Positions 1 through 5,102 are shown, counted from the first letter of the stretch. The stretch is DNA of 6,916 nt from Pseudomonadota bacterium (GCA_023450535.1 JAEXGX010000294.1:1-6916); one strand, 5' to 3'. The notes: generated by a model not told the origin, from the letters alone. Numbers and translations are program-made.

Positions 1-123
1 AGGTTGCATTCTTGGCAAAAACAATGTGCGCCTGAGCCTTGGCATGCCCTCATGCGGTTTGTTTCCTGTCCATCAGATAAAGATCTGGCAAAAGGGGGAT
101 GGAGTGTTTTCAAATCTCCTTTA

Positions 124-156
124 TGGATGGTAAAATGTTCGTAAATAAACATGACG
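124..156 (+). repeat. Imperfect direct repeat, left copy (right copy 334-363)
   Basis: Positions 124-134 and 334-344 share the exact 11-mer TGGATGGTAAA. The similarity continues after it: TCGTAAATAAA in the left copy against TCGTTAATAAA in the right copy, then both end in ACG, with about four extra bases in the left copy. The right copy contains most of the 342-367 palindrome; in the left copy the palindrome is degenerate. The two copies lie on either side of the leftward sigma-54 promoter. The left copy may be a decayed or low-affinity operator just inside the leftward transcript, but that is inference. Confidence 0.45.
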
Positions 157-180
157 GGCATGGTTCTCATATTGATTTAT

Positions 181-196
181 AGCCAAATCTGTGCCA
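181..196 (-). promoter_or_regulatory. Leftward sigma-54 (-24/-12) promoter
   Basis: On the minus strand the sequence reads TGGCACAGATTTGGCT. Against the established consensus TGGCACG-N4-TTGC it keeps TGGCAC at -24 and the invariant GC at -12, with the correct spacing from GG to GC; the visible mismatches are A for G after TGGCAC and G for the second T of TTGC. Transcription would start near position 170 and run leftward out of the window. The adjacent divergent gene encodes a sigma-54 activator, and inverted repeats suited to enhancer binding lie about 90-200 bases upstream of the predicted start, so the promoter makes sense in context. Its target gene is not visible. Confidence 0.62.
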
Positions 197-262
197 TTTT
201 AAATAAGTATATTGTTTTTAGTATATTATGTGAAAATAAGGCATAGAATAACAACGGTTCCT

Positions 263-288
263 GTTAGTTTTTTCTAACGAAATCGTTA
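263..288. promoter_or_regulatory. Overlapping inverted repeats, candidate activator binding sites
   Basis: Two short inverted repeats share bases. GTTAG (263-267) pairs with CTAAC (274-278) across six T's, and TAACGA (275-280) pairs with TCGTTA (283-288) across AA. The half-site TCGTTAAT (283-290) is repeated inside the larger palindrome at 342-367, as part of a shared 11-mer AAATCGTTAAT at 280-290 and 342-352. A further GCTAACA lies at 295-301. The recurring TAACGA/TCGTTA word suggests several sites for one dimeric DNA-binding protein, most simply the Fis-type HTH of the neighbouring activator. Confidence 0.5.
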
Positions 289-341
289 ATCAATGCTAAC
301 AAAATACCTATGTTCTGATTTTCTTTGTAGTTCTGGATGGT

Positions 342-367
342 AAATCGTTAATAAATATTAACGATTT
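342..367. promoter_or_regulatory. 26-bp near-perfect palindrome, probable operator/enhancer
   Basis: Arms of 12 bases, AAATCGTTAATA and TATTAACGATTT, flank a two-base AA centre with no mismatch. The palindrome ends 14 bases before the activator start codon at 382. It shares its half-site with the repeat at 275-288; the two centres are about 73 bp apart, close to seven helical turns, so both would sit on the same DNA face. It could serve as an enhancer for the leftward sigma-54 promoter and also repress the activator's own transcription: a weak -35-like TTGTAG (325-330) would place its -10 (348-353) inside the palindrome. No mapped data support either role. Confidence 0.6.
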
Positions 368-381
368 GTGAGGTAAGGAAC

Positions 382-1704
382 ATGATTCATTCTGATTTAT
401 CTTCCGAAGATCTACTCAATGTTCTGAATTTTTCTTGTGACGGTATTTTTATTTATGATTCAGCATTAAGGTTGGTCTATGCCAATAAGGCTGCTATGGA
501 AGGGTGCCAGCTTGATGTGACGGCTTTGGGCAGATATTGGAATGAACTGAAAAAATACGGATATTTTTATGGGAACGCCGCACTTGATGTATATTTGAAT
601 AAAAAAGAATATCATTCTGAATTTATTACACGTACAGGCAAGCATATGCTGTGTACGGCAACGCCGATTCTTGATAAGAATGGTAATATTAAATATATTA
701 TTTCAAATGTACGATATATTGCAAGTATTAATAGTATCAGGCAATCTCTTCTCAATAAACAAAAAGACAAGATAAACAGTGAAAAAGATTTTATCTATGC
801 AAGCCCGCAAATGAAGGAAATAGCATCAGTTCTTGGACGGGTTGCCCAGACAGATCTTCCTGTTATTCTTTGTGGAGAAACGGGTGTTGGTAAAAGCGAT
901 CTGGCGGAACAGATTCATAATCAGAGTCTGCGCGCGGAGTCTCCGTTTATTGCCATCAATTGCGGGGCTGTCCCTCCTTCTCTTTGTGAGGCTGAGTTTT
1001 TCGGATACGAAAAAGGAGCCTTTACCGGAGCGGATAAAATAAAAGTCGGGATTTTTGAAAGCGCCGACAACGGCACTCTTTTTCTGGATGAAATAGGGGA
1101 ACTTCCGCTTTTTATGCAGGTAAAGCTGTTACGAGTGCTGCAGGAAAGAAAAATAAAGCGTCTGGGAAGTACAAAAGAAATAAAGATAAACGTTCGTATT
1201 ATTACTGCAACAAATAAAAATATAAAGGAAATGATTAACAAAAAACAATTCAGGGAAGATCTTTTTCACCGCCTGAATGGTTTTGAAGTAGTCATACCCC
1301 CATTGAGGGAAAGGAGGGAAGACATAAGATTACTGATAGATTATTTTCTTCATCAGTATAATATAAAATATTCGACATCTAAAAGCCTGTCTCATGAACT
1401 ACAGGCAGCCCTTGAAGAATATTCCTACTTTGGCAATGTCAGAGAATTATCCTATCTGATTGAACGGCTTGTTGTGCTCAGTGCGGATAATATTATCGAT
1501 TGCCGCTTTCTTTCGGAGGAAATGATGCCTTCCCGCTCTTCTTCCGAGGAAGTCATTCCTTTGAAAAGGGCACTGGAAAACACGGAAAAAAATCTCCTGA
1601 TCAAGGCGAAACGTCGCTACAAAACAACCCGCGCCATAGGAAAAGTGCTGGGGATCAGTCATGTCAGTGTCGCGCAAAAGCTGAAAGCGTATAATATTGT
1701 GTAA
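382..1704 (+). CDS. PAS-domain sigma-54-dependent transcriptional activator
   Basis: A 440-residue enhancer-binding protein that should use ATP to open sigma-54 promoters. Residues about 8-112 form a PAS-type sensor (GIFIYDSALRLVYANKAAME at 21-40, then a five-strand pattern ending in ISNVRYI); there is no receiver domain, so the signal is probably a small ligand or redox cue sensed directly. The AAA+ core spans about 138-365: Walker A GETGVGKS (165-172), an intact GAFTGA sigma-54 contact loop (212-217), Walker B with D236-E237, sensor I near ATNKN (276-280), arginine-finger region FREDLFHRLN (290-299) and sensor II GNVREL (351-356). A Fis-type helix-turn-helix lies at about 405-438. GAGG at 370-373 is well spaced before the ATG at 382. 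The gene is visibly richer in A+T (many AAA, ATA, AAT codons) than all genes to its right, which suggests acquisition. Likely target: the leftward sigma-54 promoter at 181-196. The effector is unknown. Confidence 0.95.
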   Translation: MIHSDLSSEDLLNVLNFSCDGIFIYDSALRLVYANKAAMEGCQLDVTALGRYWNELKKYGYFYGNAALDVYLNKKEYHSEFITRTGKHMLCTATPILDKNGNIKYIISNVRYIASINSIRQSLLNKQKDKINSEKDFIYASPQMKEIASVLGRVAQTDLPVILCGETGVGKSDLAEQIHNQSLRAESPFIAINCGAVPPSLCEAEFFGYEKGAFTGADKIKVGIFESADNGTLFLDEIGELPLFMQVKLLRVLQERKIKRLGSTKEIKINVRIITATNKNIKEMINKKQFREDLFHRLNGFEVVIPPLRERREDIRLLIDYFLHQYNIKYSTSKSLSHELQAALEEYSYFGNVRELSYLIERLVVLSADNIIDCRFLSEEMMPSRSSSEEVIPLKRALENTEKNLLIKAKRRYKTTRAIGKVLGISHVSVAQKLKAYNIV

Positions 1705-1734
1705 TGCGCTTTACTCCTCTGTTCCCAAAGGGGC

Positions 1735-2268
1735 TCAGCGTGTGACGCTTTCCACAATGGTCCGGATTCGCTCGTTCGGCAGACCTTTTTTGACTGTAAG
1801 GCAATAGCTGTATCCGTTGTGTTCCCAGTAGGCCACGAATACAAGGCCATCCCGGCCGCGGACGAGAACCGGGATTGATCCTGCATGCAGGGTTTTATGC
1901 CCGGCATAATTGTTGTAGTCGCCGCTGAGCATGGTCGCCGCCGCATCCCGATTTCCGCCAAGAGCGGGCGCCACCCGGTACAGTACCTGCCGGATGCCTT
2001 GCTCATACAGGATCTGCGCCAGTTTCGCGCCCTGGAATTCTGCCACGGCGATATCCACCATCTGGTAACCTGCGGGCAGGGACGGAACGGCGAAATCCCC
2101 GCCGAATGCCGTCCGGGCTTCCTGTATACTGCCGCAGGAAATAAAGGGATTGGGCATGGATACGGGATTGTCCAGTTCTGGGGCGGATATTGAACTATCC
2201 GATGCGCAGGCACTTGTCAGAGACAGAAAAACTAAAAGCAGAGCGCTGCTCAACAAGACTTTTTTCAT
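1735..2268 (-). CDS. Probable lipoprotein with DUF4367-like C-terminal domain
   Basis: A 177-residue protein of unknown function. The N-terminus MKKVLLSSALLLVFLSLTSA is a typical signal peptide, followed by Cys21. The residues before it (LTSAC) resemble a lipobox, although Thr at -3 is not the usual Leu, so lipidation is probable rather than certain. The mature part has no membrane segment. Its second half (WEHNGYSYCLTVKKG followed by a short helix to the end) has the strand-strand-helix look of DUF4367-like envelope proteins, in which a predicted value is read as W-x-x-x-G-x-x-Y; this is a weak resemblance. ATG at 2268 is preferred over TTG at 2271 because AAAGGA (2276-2281) lies eight bases upstream. 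A possible -10 TAAAAT lies at 2314-2319. It follows tgt on the same strand with about 100 bases between, and faces the activator gene. Confidence 0.8.
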   Translation of the reverse strand: MKKVLLSSALLLVFLSLTSACASDSSISAPELDNPVSMPNPFISCGSIQEARTAFGGDFAVPSLPAGYQMVDIAVAEFQGAKLAQILYEQGIRQVLYRVAPALGGNRDAAATMLSGDYNNYAGHKTLHAGSIPVLVRGRDGLVFVAYWEHNGYSYCLTVKKGLPNERIRTIVESVTR

Positions 2269-2337
2269 CAAAAATTCCTTTGCGGAAGGAATGAAGGTGC
2301 GGGAAAACGGCGCATTTTACTCCGTCATAGTGTTTCA

Positions 2338-2369
2338 AACGAAAACACTCCGGATTTTCGTGTTTCGTT
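2338..2369 (-). terminator. Hairpin over the tgt stop codon, weak terminator candidate
   Basis: On the minus strand AACGAAACAC (2369-2360) can pair with GTGTTTTCGTT (2348-2338), with one bulged base and an 11-base loop. The first bases of the stem are part of the tgt stop codon (2368-2370). The 3' arm is T-rich but no clean U-tract follows; instead GAAACAC comes next and could form a competing stem with GTGTTT. It may terminate tgt poorly, stabilise the 3' end, or limit read-through into the lipoprotein gene. Confidence 0.33.
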
Positions 2370-3516
2370 ACGCCTCCGGCTCTTCGAACAGCGGGTCTTC
2401 TTCCGGATACATGGCTTCGTAGCGGGCCTTGTATTCCGTATAACGGCCTTCCTGGATCGCCTTTCGCGCCCCCTTCACCATGTTCAGGAAATAGGTGAGG
2501 TTGTGCAGAGAATTGAGCCGGAAGGAGAGAATTTCTCCGCTGACGTACAGGTGCCGCAGATACGCACGGGAGAAGGTGCGGCAGGTGTAGCAGCCGCATT
2601 CCGGGTCGAGAGGGCCGTCATCTTCTGCGAACTCTTTCCGCTTGATGTTGATCTTGCCGCAGGAGGTATACAGCGTACCGTTGCGTGCGTTGCGCGTGGG
2701 CAGTACACAGTCGAACATGTCTACGCCTTCCTCAATGCCGTGCAGAATATCCAGAGGCGTGCCCACCCCCATGAGGTAACGGGGTTTTTCTTTGGGCAGA
2801 ATGGGATGGAGCTGGCGCAGGCAGCGCAGCATGATATGCTTGGGTTCGCCCACGGCCAGCCCGCCAATAGCGTAACCCTCGAAGCCGATATCCATAAGAG
2901 CGCGGGCCGACATTTCGCGCAGATCCGGGAACGCCTCGCCCTGTACGATGCCGAAAAGCAGGTTGCCCGCCGTGCCTGCCGGGTAGGCTTCGCGGCAGCG
3001 CCGCGCCCAGCGCGCGCTGAGTTCGGCGGCCTTGCGGGCATCGTCATGGCTGGCCCCGAAACCGATGCACTGGTCAAGCTGCATCATGATATCGGAATTG
3101 AGATTGCGCTGGATGGAAATGACTTTTTCAGGCGAGAAGAAATGCTTTGAGCCGTCCAGGTGAGAACGGAATTCCACCCCGTCTTCCGTGATCTTGCGCA
3201 AGCCTTCCAGGCTGAAGACCTGAAAGCCTCCGCTGTCCGTAAGGATGGGTTTACGCCATGCATTGAATTCGTGCAGCCCTCCGCGCCGGGCAACCAGTTC
3301 GTCGCCGGGGCGCAGGTAGAGGTGGTAGGTATTGCCGAGGATAATCTGCGCGCCAATGGCCTCCAGATCGTCTGGGGCAATAGCCTTGACACTGCCTACT
3401 GTGCCCACGGGCATGAAGATGGGGGTTTCAATGGGACCGTGCGCGGTGTGCAGCAATCCGGCGCGGGCGTTGCCGTCCGTGGCCAGAAGATGAAAGGTGC
3501 CGGGAGTGTCGCTCAT
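2368..3516 (-). CDS. tgt: Queuine/preQ1 tRNA-guanine transglycosylase
   Basis: This cytosolic enzyme swaps guanine-34 of GUN-anticodon tRNAs (Asp, Asn, His, Tyr) for preQ1 (bacteria) on the route to queuosine. At 382 residues it has normal family length. Visible signatures: LTDSGGFQVFSL (92-103) with the general-base Asp94, DQCIGFGASHDD (148-159), GGLAVGEP (218-225), MFDCVLPTRNARNGTLYT (267-284) with nucleophile Asp269, and the zinc site Cys307-x-Cys309-xx-Cys312 plus His338. Nothing essential is missing. The start at ATG 3516 is preferred over an upstream ATG at 3585 because family members begin shortly before the F-x-L-L-A-T-D-G-x-A-R strand; its ribosome site is weak. The 5' leader would contain two hairpins (3552-3567 and 3579-3609). 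No queuosine biosynthesis partner (queA, queC-F) or yajC is next to it. Confidence 0.97.
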   Translation of the reverse strand: MSDTPGTFHLLATDGNARAGLLHTAHGPIETPIFMPVGTVGSVKAIAPDDLEAIGAQIILGNTYHLYLRPGDELVARRGGLHEFNAWRKPILTDSGGFQVFSLEGLRKITEDGVEFRSHLDGSKHFFSPEKVISIQRNLNSDIMMQLDQCIGFGASHDDARKAAELSARWARRCREAYPAGTAGNLLFGIVQGEAFPDLREMSARALMDIGFEGYAIGGLAVGEPKHIMLRCLRQLHPILPKEKPRYLMGVGTPLDILHGIEEGVDMFDCVLPTRNARNGTLYTSCGKINIKRKEFAEDDGPLDPECGCYTCRTFSRAYLRHLYVSGEILSFRLNSLHNLTYFLNMVKGARKAIQEGRYTEYKARYEAMYPEEDPLFEEPEA

Positions 3517-3551
3517 GGATGATCTTTGCGTCAGGTGTAAAAGCAGGGCGA

Positions 3552-3567
3552 GCGCATCTGAATGCGC
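3552..3567. repeat. Small hairpin in the tgt leader
   Basis: GCGCAT (3552-3557) and ATGCGC (3562-3567) form a perfect 6-bp stem with loop CTGA. It lies 36 bases before the tgt start and 11 bases from the stronger palindrome at 3579-3609. Neither shows the conserved A-rich tail and pseudoknot layout of a preQ1 riboswitch. Confidence 0.4.
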
Positions 3568-3578
3568 GAGTTCTGGCG

Positions 3579-3609
3579 GCCTCATTCCTCACAAAGTGAG
3601 GAATGAGGC
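3579..3609. repeat. Perfect 14-bp inverted repeat (REP-like palindrome)
   Basis: GCCTCATTCCTCAC (3579-3592) and GTGAGGAATGAGGC (3596-3609) pair without mismatch across AAA. On the plus strand it is followed by TCAAAAAA and on the minus strand by no T-run, so it is not an ordinary intrinsic terminator for either direction. Such long, perfect, intergenic palindromes are typical of REP-type interspersed repeats. It lies in the presumed 5' leader of tgt and would fold there in RNA. Confidence 0.6.
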
Positions 3610-3684
3610 TCAAAAAACACGAGGAGGTCATGGCTTTGCCGTGCCGTTAAACGAGTGCTTTTTGTGTGCCTGGGTAAGCATTCC

Positions 3685-3714
3685 ATACTACAATATCGTG
3701 TTATCATGTTTCAA
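3685..3714 (-). promoter_or_regulatory. Candidate sigma-70-type promoter for tgt
   Basis: On the minus strand TTGAAA (3709-3714) serves as -35 and TAGTAT (3685-3690) as -10 with an 18-base spacer. The surrounding bases are AT-rich compared with the GC-rich repeats on either side. Transcription would start near 3678, giving a leader of about 160 bases that includes both hairpins. Match quality is moderate only. Confidence 0.33.
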
Positions 3715-3777
3715 TCCACAGCCGCCCCCATCTCGCCGACTGACTCCGCAGCCGACGGATAGGGGGCGTGCGGATTG
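3708..3777. repeat. Composite imperfect palindrome with a type I-C CRISPR-repeat-like end
   Basis: Left arm 3712-3732 (CAATCC, then CGCCCCC, then ATC) is the imperfect reverse complement of right arm 3758-3777 (GAT, then GGGGGCG, then GGATTG), with small insertions; the loop 3733-3757 carries GCCGAC twice. The left end GTTTCAATCCAC (3708-3719), followed by GCCCCC (3724-3729) and ending in GCCGAC at 3735-3740, resembles the layout of a type I-C CRISPR repeat, but only one copy exists and no spacer-repeat periodicity follows. It is best seen as a non-coding mobile or REP-like element. Confidence 0.5.
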
Positions 3778-3797
3778 CCCCTCCCTGAAGGGAGGGG
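3778..3797. repeat. GC-rich hairpin CCCCTCCC-TGAA-GGGAGGGG (copy A)
   Basis: An 8-bp perfect stem with a TGAA loop, directly abutting the larger palindrome at 3708-3777. On the plus strand TTACAAAAGAGG follows, so there is no U-tract. It shares the core CCCTGAAGGG with copy B (3848-3859) and, more loosely, with copy C (5368-5387). Confidence 0.6.
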
Positions 3798-3840
3798 TTA
3801 CAAAAGAGGATTTCATCGGCATCGCCGTTTTGTCAAGTCC

Positions 3841-3863
3841 ACTTTTACCCCTGAAGGGGGAGG
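3841..3863. repeat. Related hairpin CCCC-TGAA-GGGG (copy B)
   Basis: CCCC (3848-3851), loop TGAA, GGGG (3856-3859), then GAGG, preceded by ACTTTT at 3841-3846. The ACTTTT prefix recurs before copy C, and the core recurs in copy A. About 50 bases separate copies A and B. Neither has the T-run of a terminator in a useful direction, so they look like members of an interspersed repeat family. Confidence 0.5.
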
Positions 3864-3874
3864 TTTCAAACCAT

Positions 3875-3904
3875 AAAGGAATTTTTGATGAAACTGAAAT
3901 TTAG
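3875..3904 (+). other. Ribosome-site/start remnant duplicated from an envelope-type gene start
   Basis: The 19 bases AAAGGAATTTTTGATGAAA (3875-3893) are identical to the ribosome site and start of the lipoprotein gene (minus strand 2281-2263). Here the frame reads only MKLKFR and then stops (TGA 3906-3908 region), so it could be a six-codon leader, a remnant of a deleted gene, or part of the repeat element next to it. It ends 30 bases before the rhomboid stop codon, on the opposite strand. Confidence 0.35.
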
Positions 3905-3938
3905 ATGAGCTTGCCTTGGGTGCAAAAGGAGAAGTATG

Positions 3939-5054
3939 TCAGGCCCGGATCGCGGCGAGCCAGGCCAGAAGGGGAAGGAGCAGGGCGATCAGGCCGAGAA
4001 GAATCTGCAGGGCAGGGCGGGGGACGCCGCGTTCCCGCAGAACGTATCCGGCGATTAAACCCAGACCGACCCCGGCAACCAGACCAAAAATGTGGGCGGC
4101 GTAGTCCGTGCGCTCACCTTCCGTGCCGAGCATGGCCAGCAGAGCCAGAGCCGCTCCCAGTGGCAAGAGGGCCTTGCGCCAGCCGCCGTGAGCCAGCCCT
4201 TCGCGCAGCGCGCTGTCCGCGCCGATGATTCCGGCCAGGCTGAATACAGCGGTGGAGAAGCCCAGGCTGACGTGATAGAGCGGACGGTACAGGGTATTGA
4301 CCGCATTGCCCAGTGTTCCGCCCAGAACAGCCAGCAACAGGGCCAGCCCCAATCCCATGCGTCGGGCGGCCAGCCCCAGCAGCAGCCCGCCGAACAGCAG
4401 ATTGCCGAAGAAGTGTTGTGCGTCGGCGTGCAGGGTCAGGGCTGTGACGCAGCGCCAGTATTCGTGGTTACGGATCACGCGGGCCACATCCAGTGCGCCC
4501 ATGTTCCGCCACAGTTCCGCCCAGTTTTGCAGGGCGGCAAAGCCCTTGCCCGCACTGTCCGGCAGGAGCCACCAGCCGGAAATGAAGCCCTGCCAGAGCA
4601 GAAAGAGCAGCAGGACAATGAGCGTCCAGTGCAGATTGCGCTTCAGCGGCAGGGGGGCGGGCAGGCCGCGCAGACTTTCCGCCGTGACGGCCGCCAGTTC
4701 GGCTCGGGCTATGCGCTCAAACAGGGCGGGCACAAAGAGGCGGGCGTTCGTCCCGTGTCCATCCGCCATCCAGGGGATGCCTTTGGCGTCCAATGCGAGT
4801 TTCCACCAGGCCAGCAGGCGGGGCGGGGGCGTTGCGTCCGGTATCCGGCCGCGTGCTGGTTCCCCGTCGGGACCGGTAATGCGCCCGTCCACCACGCGCC
4901 AGAACACTGGAACAGTGCCGGAGCGGCGGGCGGCCCGGATACGGTTGCGGGGCTTGCGCTGCGCGGGGCGCAGTGCGGAAAGGACCCGGCGGGAGGAGGG
5001 AAGACGGCGTGTGAACATGGCGGAGAGCGGCGAATACAAGAAAAGGCGGAGCAT
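3939..5054 (-). CDS. Rhomboid-family intramembrane serine protease
   Basis: An inner-membrane protein of 371 residues from ATG 5054 (382 from GTG 5087). Residues about 45-135 are a soluble, basic, cytoplasmic domain containing LLAWWKLALDAKGIPW and RLFVP, a pattern common before rhomboid cores; six or more membrane helices follow. Core signatures in ATG numbering: WR at 200-201, HxxxN in the second helix (His214, Asn218), catalytic Ser267 in GFSTAVFSLAG, and His321 in AAHIFGLVAGVGLGL. The usual GxSG is GFST, so the glycine after the serine is replaced; Ser/His remain, so activity is likely but not assured. Substrate is unknown. Start choice is uncertain: GTG 5087 (15 bases after rpmB), ATG 5054 (weak GGGCGGGG upstream) and ATG 5018 all lack a clean ribosome site, and ATG 5054 lies in a terminator-like hairpin. 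Long overlapping frames on the opposite strand are composition artefacts. Confidence 0.92.
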   Translation of the reverse strand: MLRLFLYSPLSAMFTRRLPSSRRVLSALRPAQRKPRNRIRAARRSGTVPVFWRVVDGRITGPDGEPARGRIPDATPPPRLLAWWKLALDAKGIPWMADGHGTNARLFVPALFERIARAELAAVTAESLRGLPAPLPLKRNLHWTLIVLLLFLLWQGFISGWWLLPDSAGKGFAALQNWAELWRNMGALDVARVIRNHEYWRCVTALTLHADAQHFFGNLLFGGLLLGLAARRMGLGLALLLAVLGGTLGNAVNTLYRPLYHVSLGFSTAVFSLAGIIGADSALREGLAHGGWRKALLPLGAALALLAMLGTEGERTDYAAHIFGLVAGVGLGLIAGYVLRERGVPRPALQILLGLIALLLPLLAWLAAIRA

Positions 5055-5064
5055 GCGCCCCGCC
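5037..5064 (-). terminator. Probable intrinsic terminator after rpmB, overlapping the rhomboid start
   Basis: On the minus strand GGCGGGG (5064-5058) pairs with CTCCGCC (5051-5045), seven pairs including one G-U, loop CGCATG, followed directly by TTTTCTTGT. This is a standard GC stem plus U-tract, placed about 40 bases after the rpmB stop at 5103. The loop contains the ATG at 5054, so the terminator and the candidate rhomboid start are superimposed. Confidence 0.5.
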
Positions 5065-5102
5065 CTGAAAATTCCGTTTGCCGGCACAGGAGCCAGACGG
5101 CG

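Larger units (their letters stand above)
1..381. other. AT-rich intergenic control region left of the sigma-54 activator
   Basis: No convincing gene lies here. On the minus strand one frame is open from ATG at 161 (second ATG at 152) to the left edge, about 53 codons, with a Cys-rich end (four Cys and one His within the last 15 visible residues). It has only a weak ribosome site (GAG before 161), and the good AAAGGAG at 116-122 is followed only by a TTG two bases on, too close for normal spacing. I therefore do not call it, although a gene to the left is expected because of the leftward sigma-54 promoter at 181-196. The stretch 197-260 is very AT-rich and could be the flexible DNA needed for looping between the inverted repeats (263-367) and that promoter. 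Confidence 0.6.

Noticed and set aside
40..56. Second sigma-54-like site TGGCATG...TGC on the plus strand
   Set aside because: The distance between GG and GC is one base too long, and no rightward gene begins close by.
1659..2213. Open frame of 184 codons on the minus strand
   Set aside because: It overlaps the lipoprotein gene in another frame and the end of the activator; the lipoprotein frame has the signal peptide and ribosome site.
2503..3150. Open frame of 215 codons on the plus strand
   Set aside because: It lies entirely antisense to tgt, whose catalytic and zinc motifs are intact.
3516..3680. preQ1 riboswitch in the tgt leader
   Set aside because: Hairpins exist, but no A-rich tail or pseudoknot pairing of known preQ1 aptamers is visible.
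3708..3797. CRISPR array
   Set aside because: Only one repeat-like stretch exists, with no regular spacer-repeat succession on either side and no cas gene.
3808..3836. Minus-strand promoter with perfect TTGACA (3831-3836)
   Set aside because: The best -10 at 17 bases is AAATCC, which is too poor, and the next gene start is about 300 bases away.
3935..4054. 39-codon frame with AAAGGAG before ATG 3935 (+)
   Set aside because: The ribosome site is good, but the product is antisense to the rhomboid C-terminus and has the same biased composition as other shadows.
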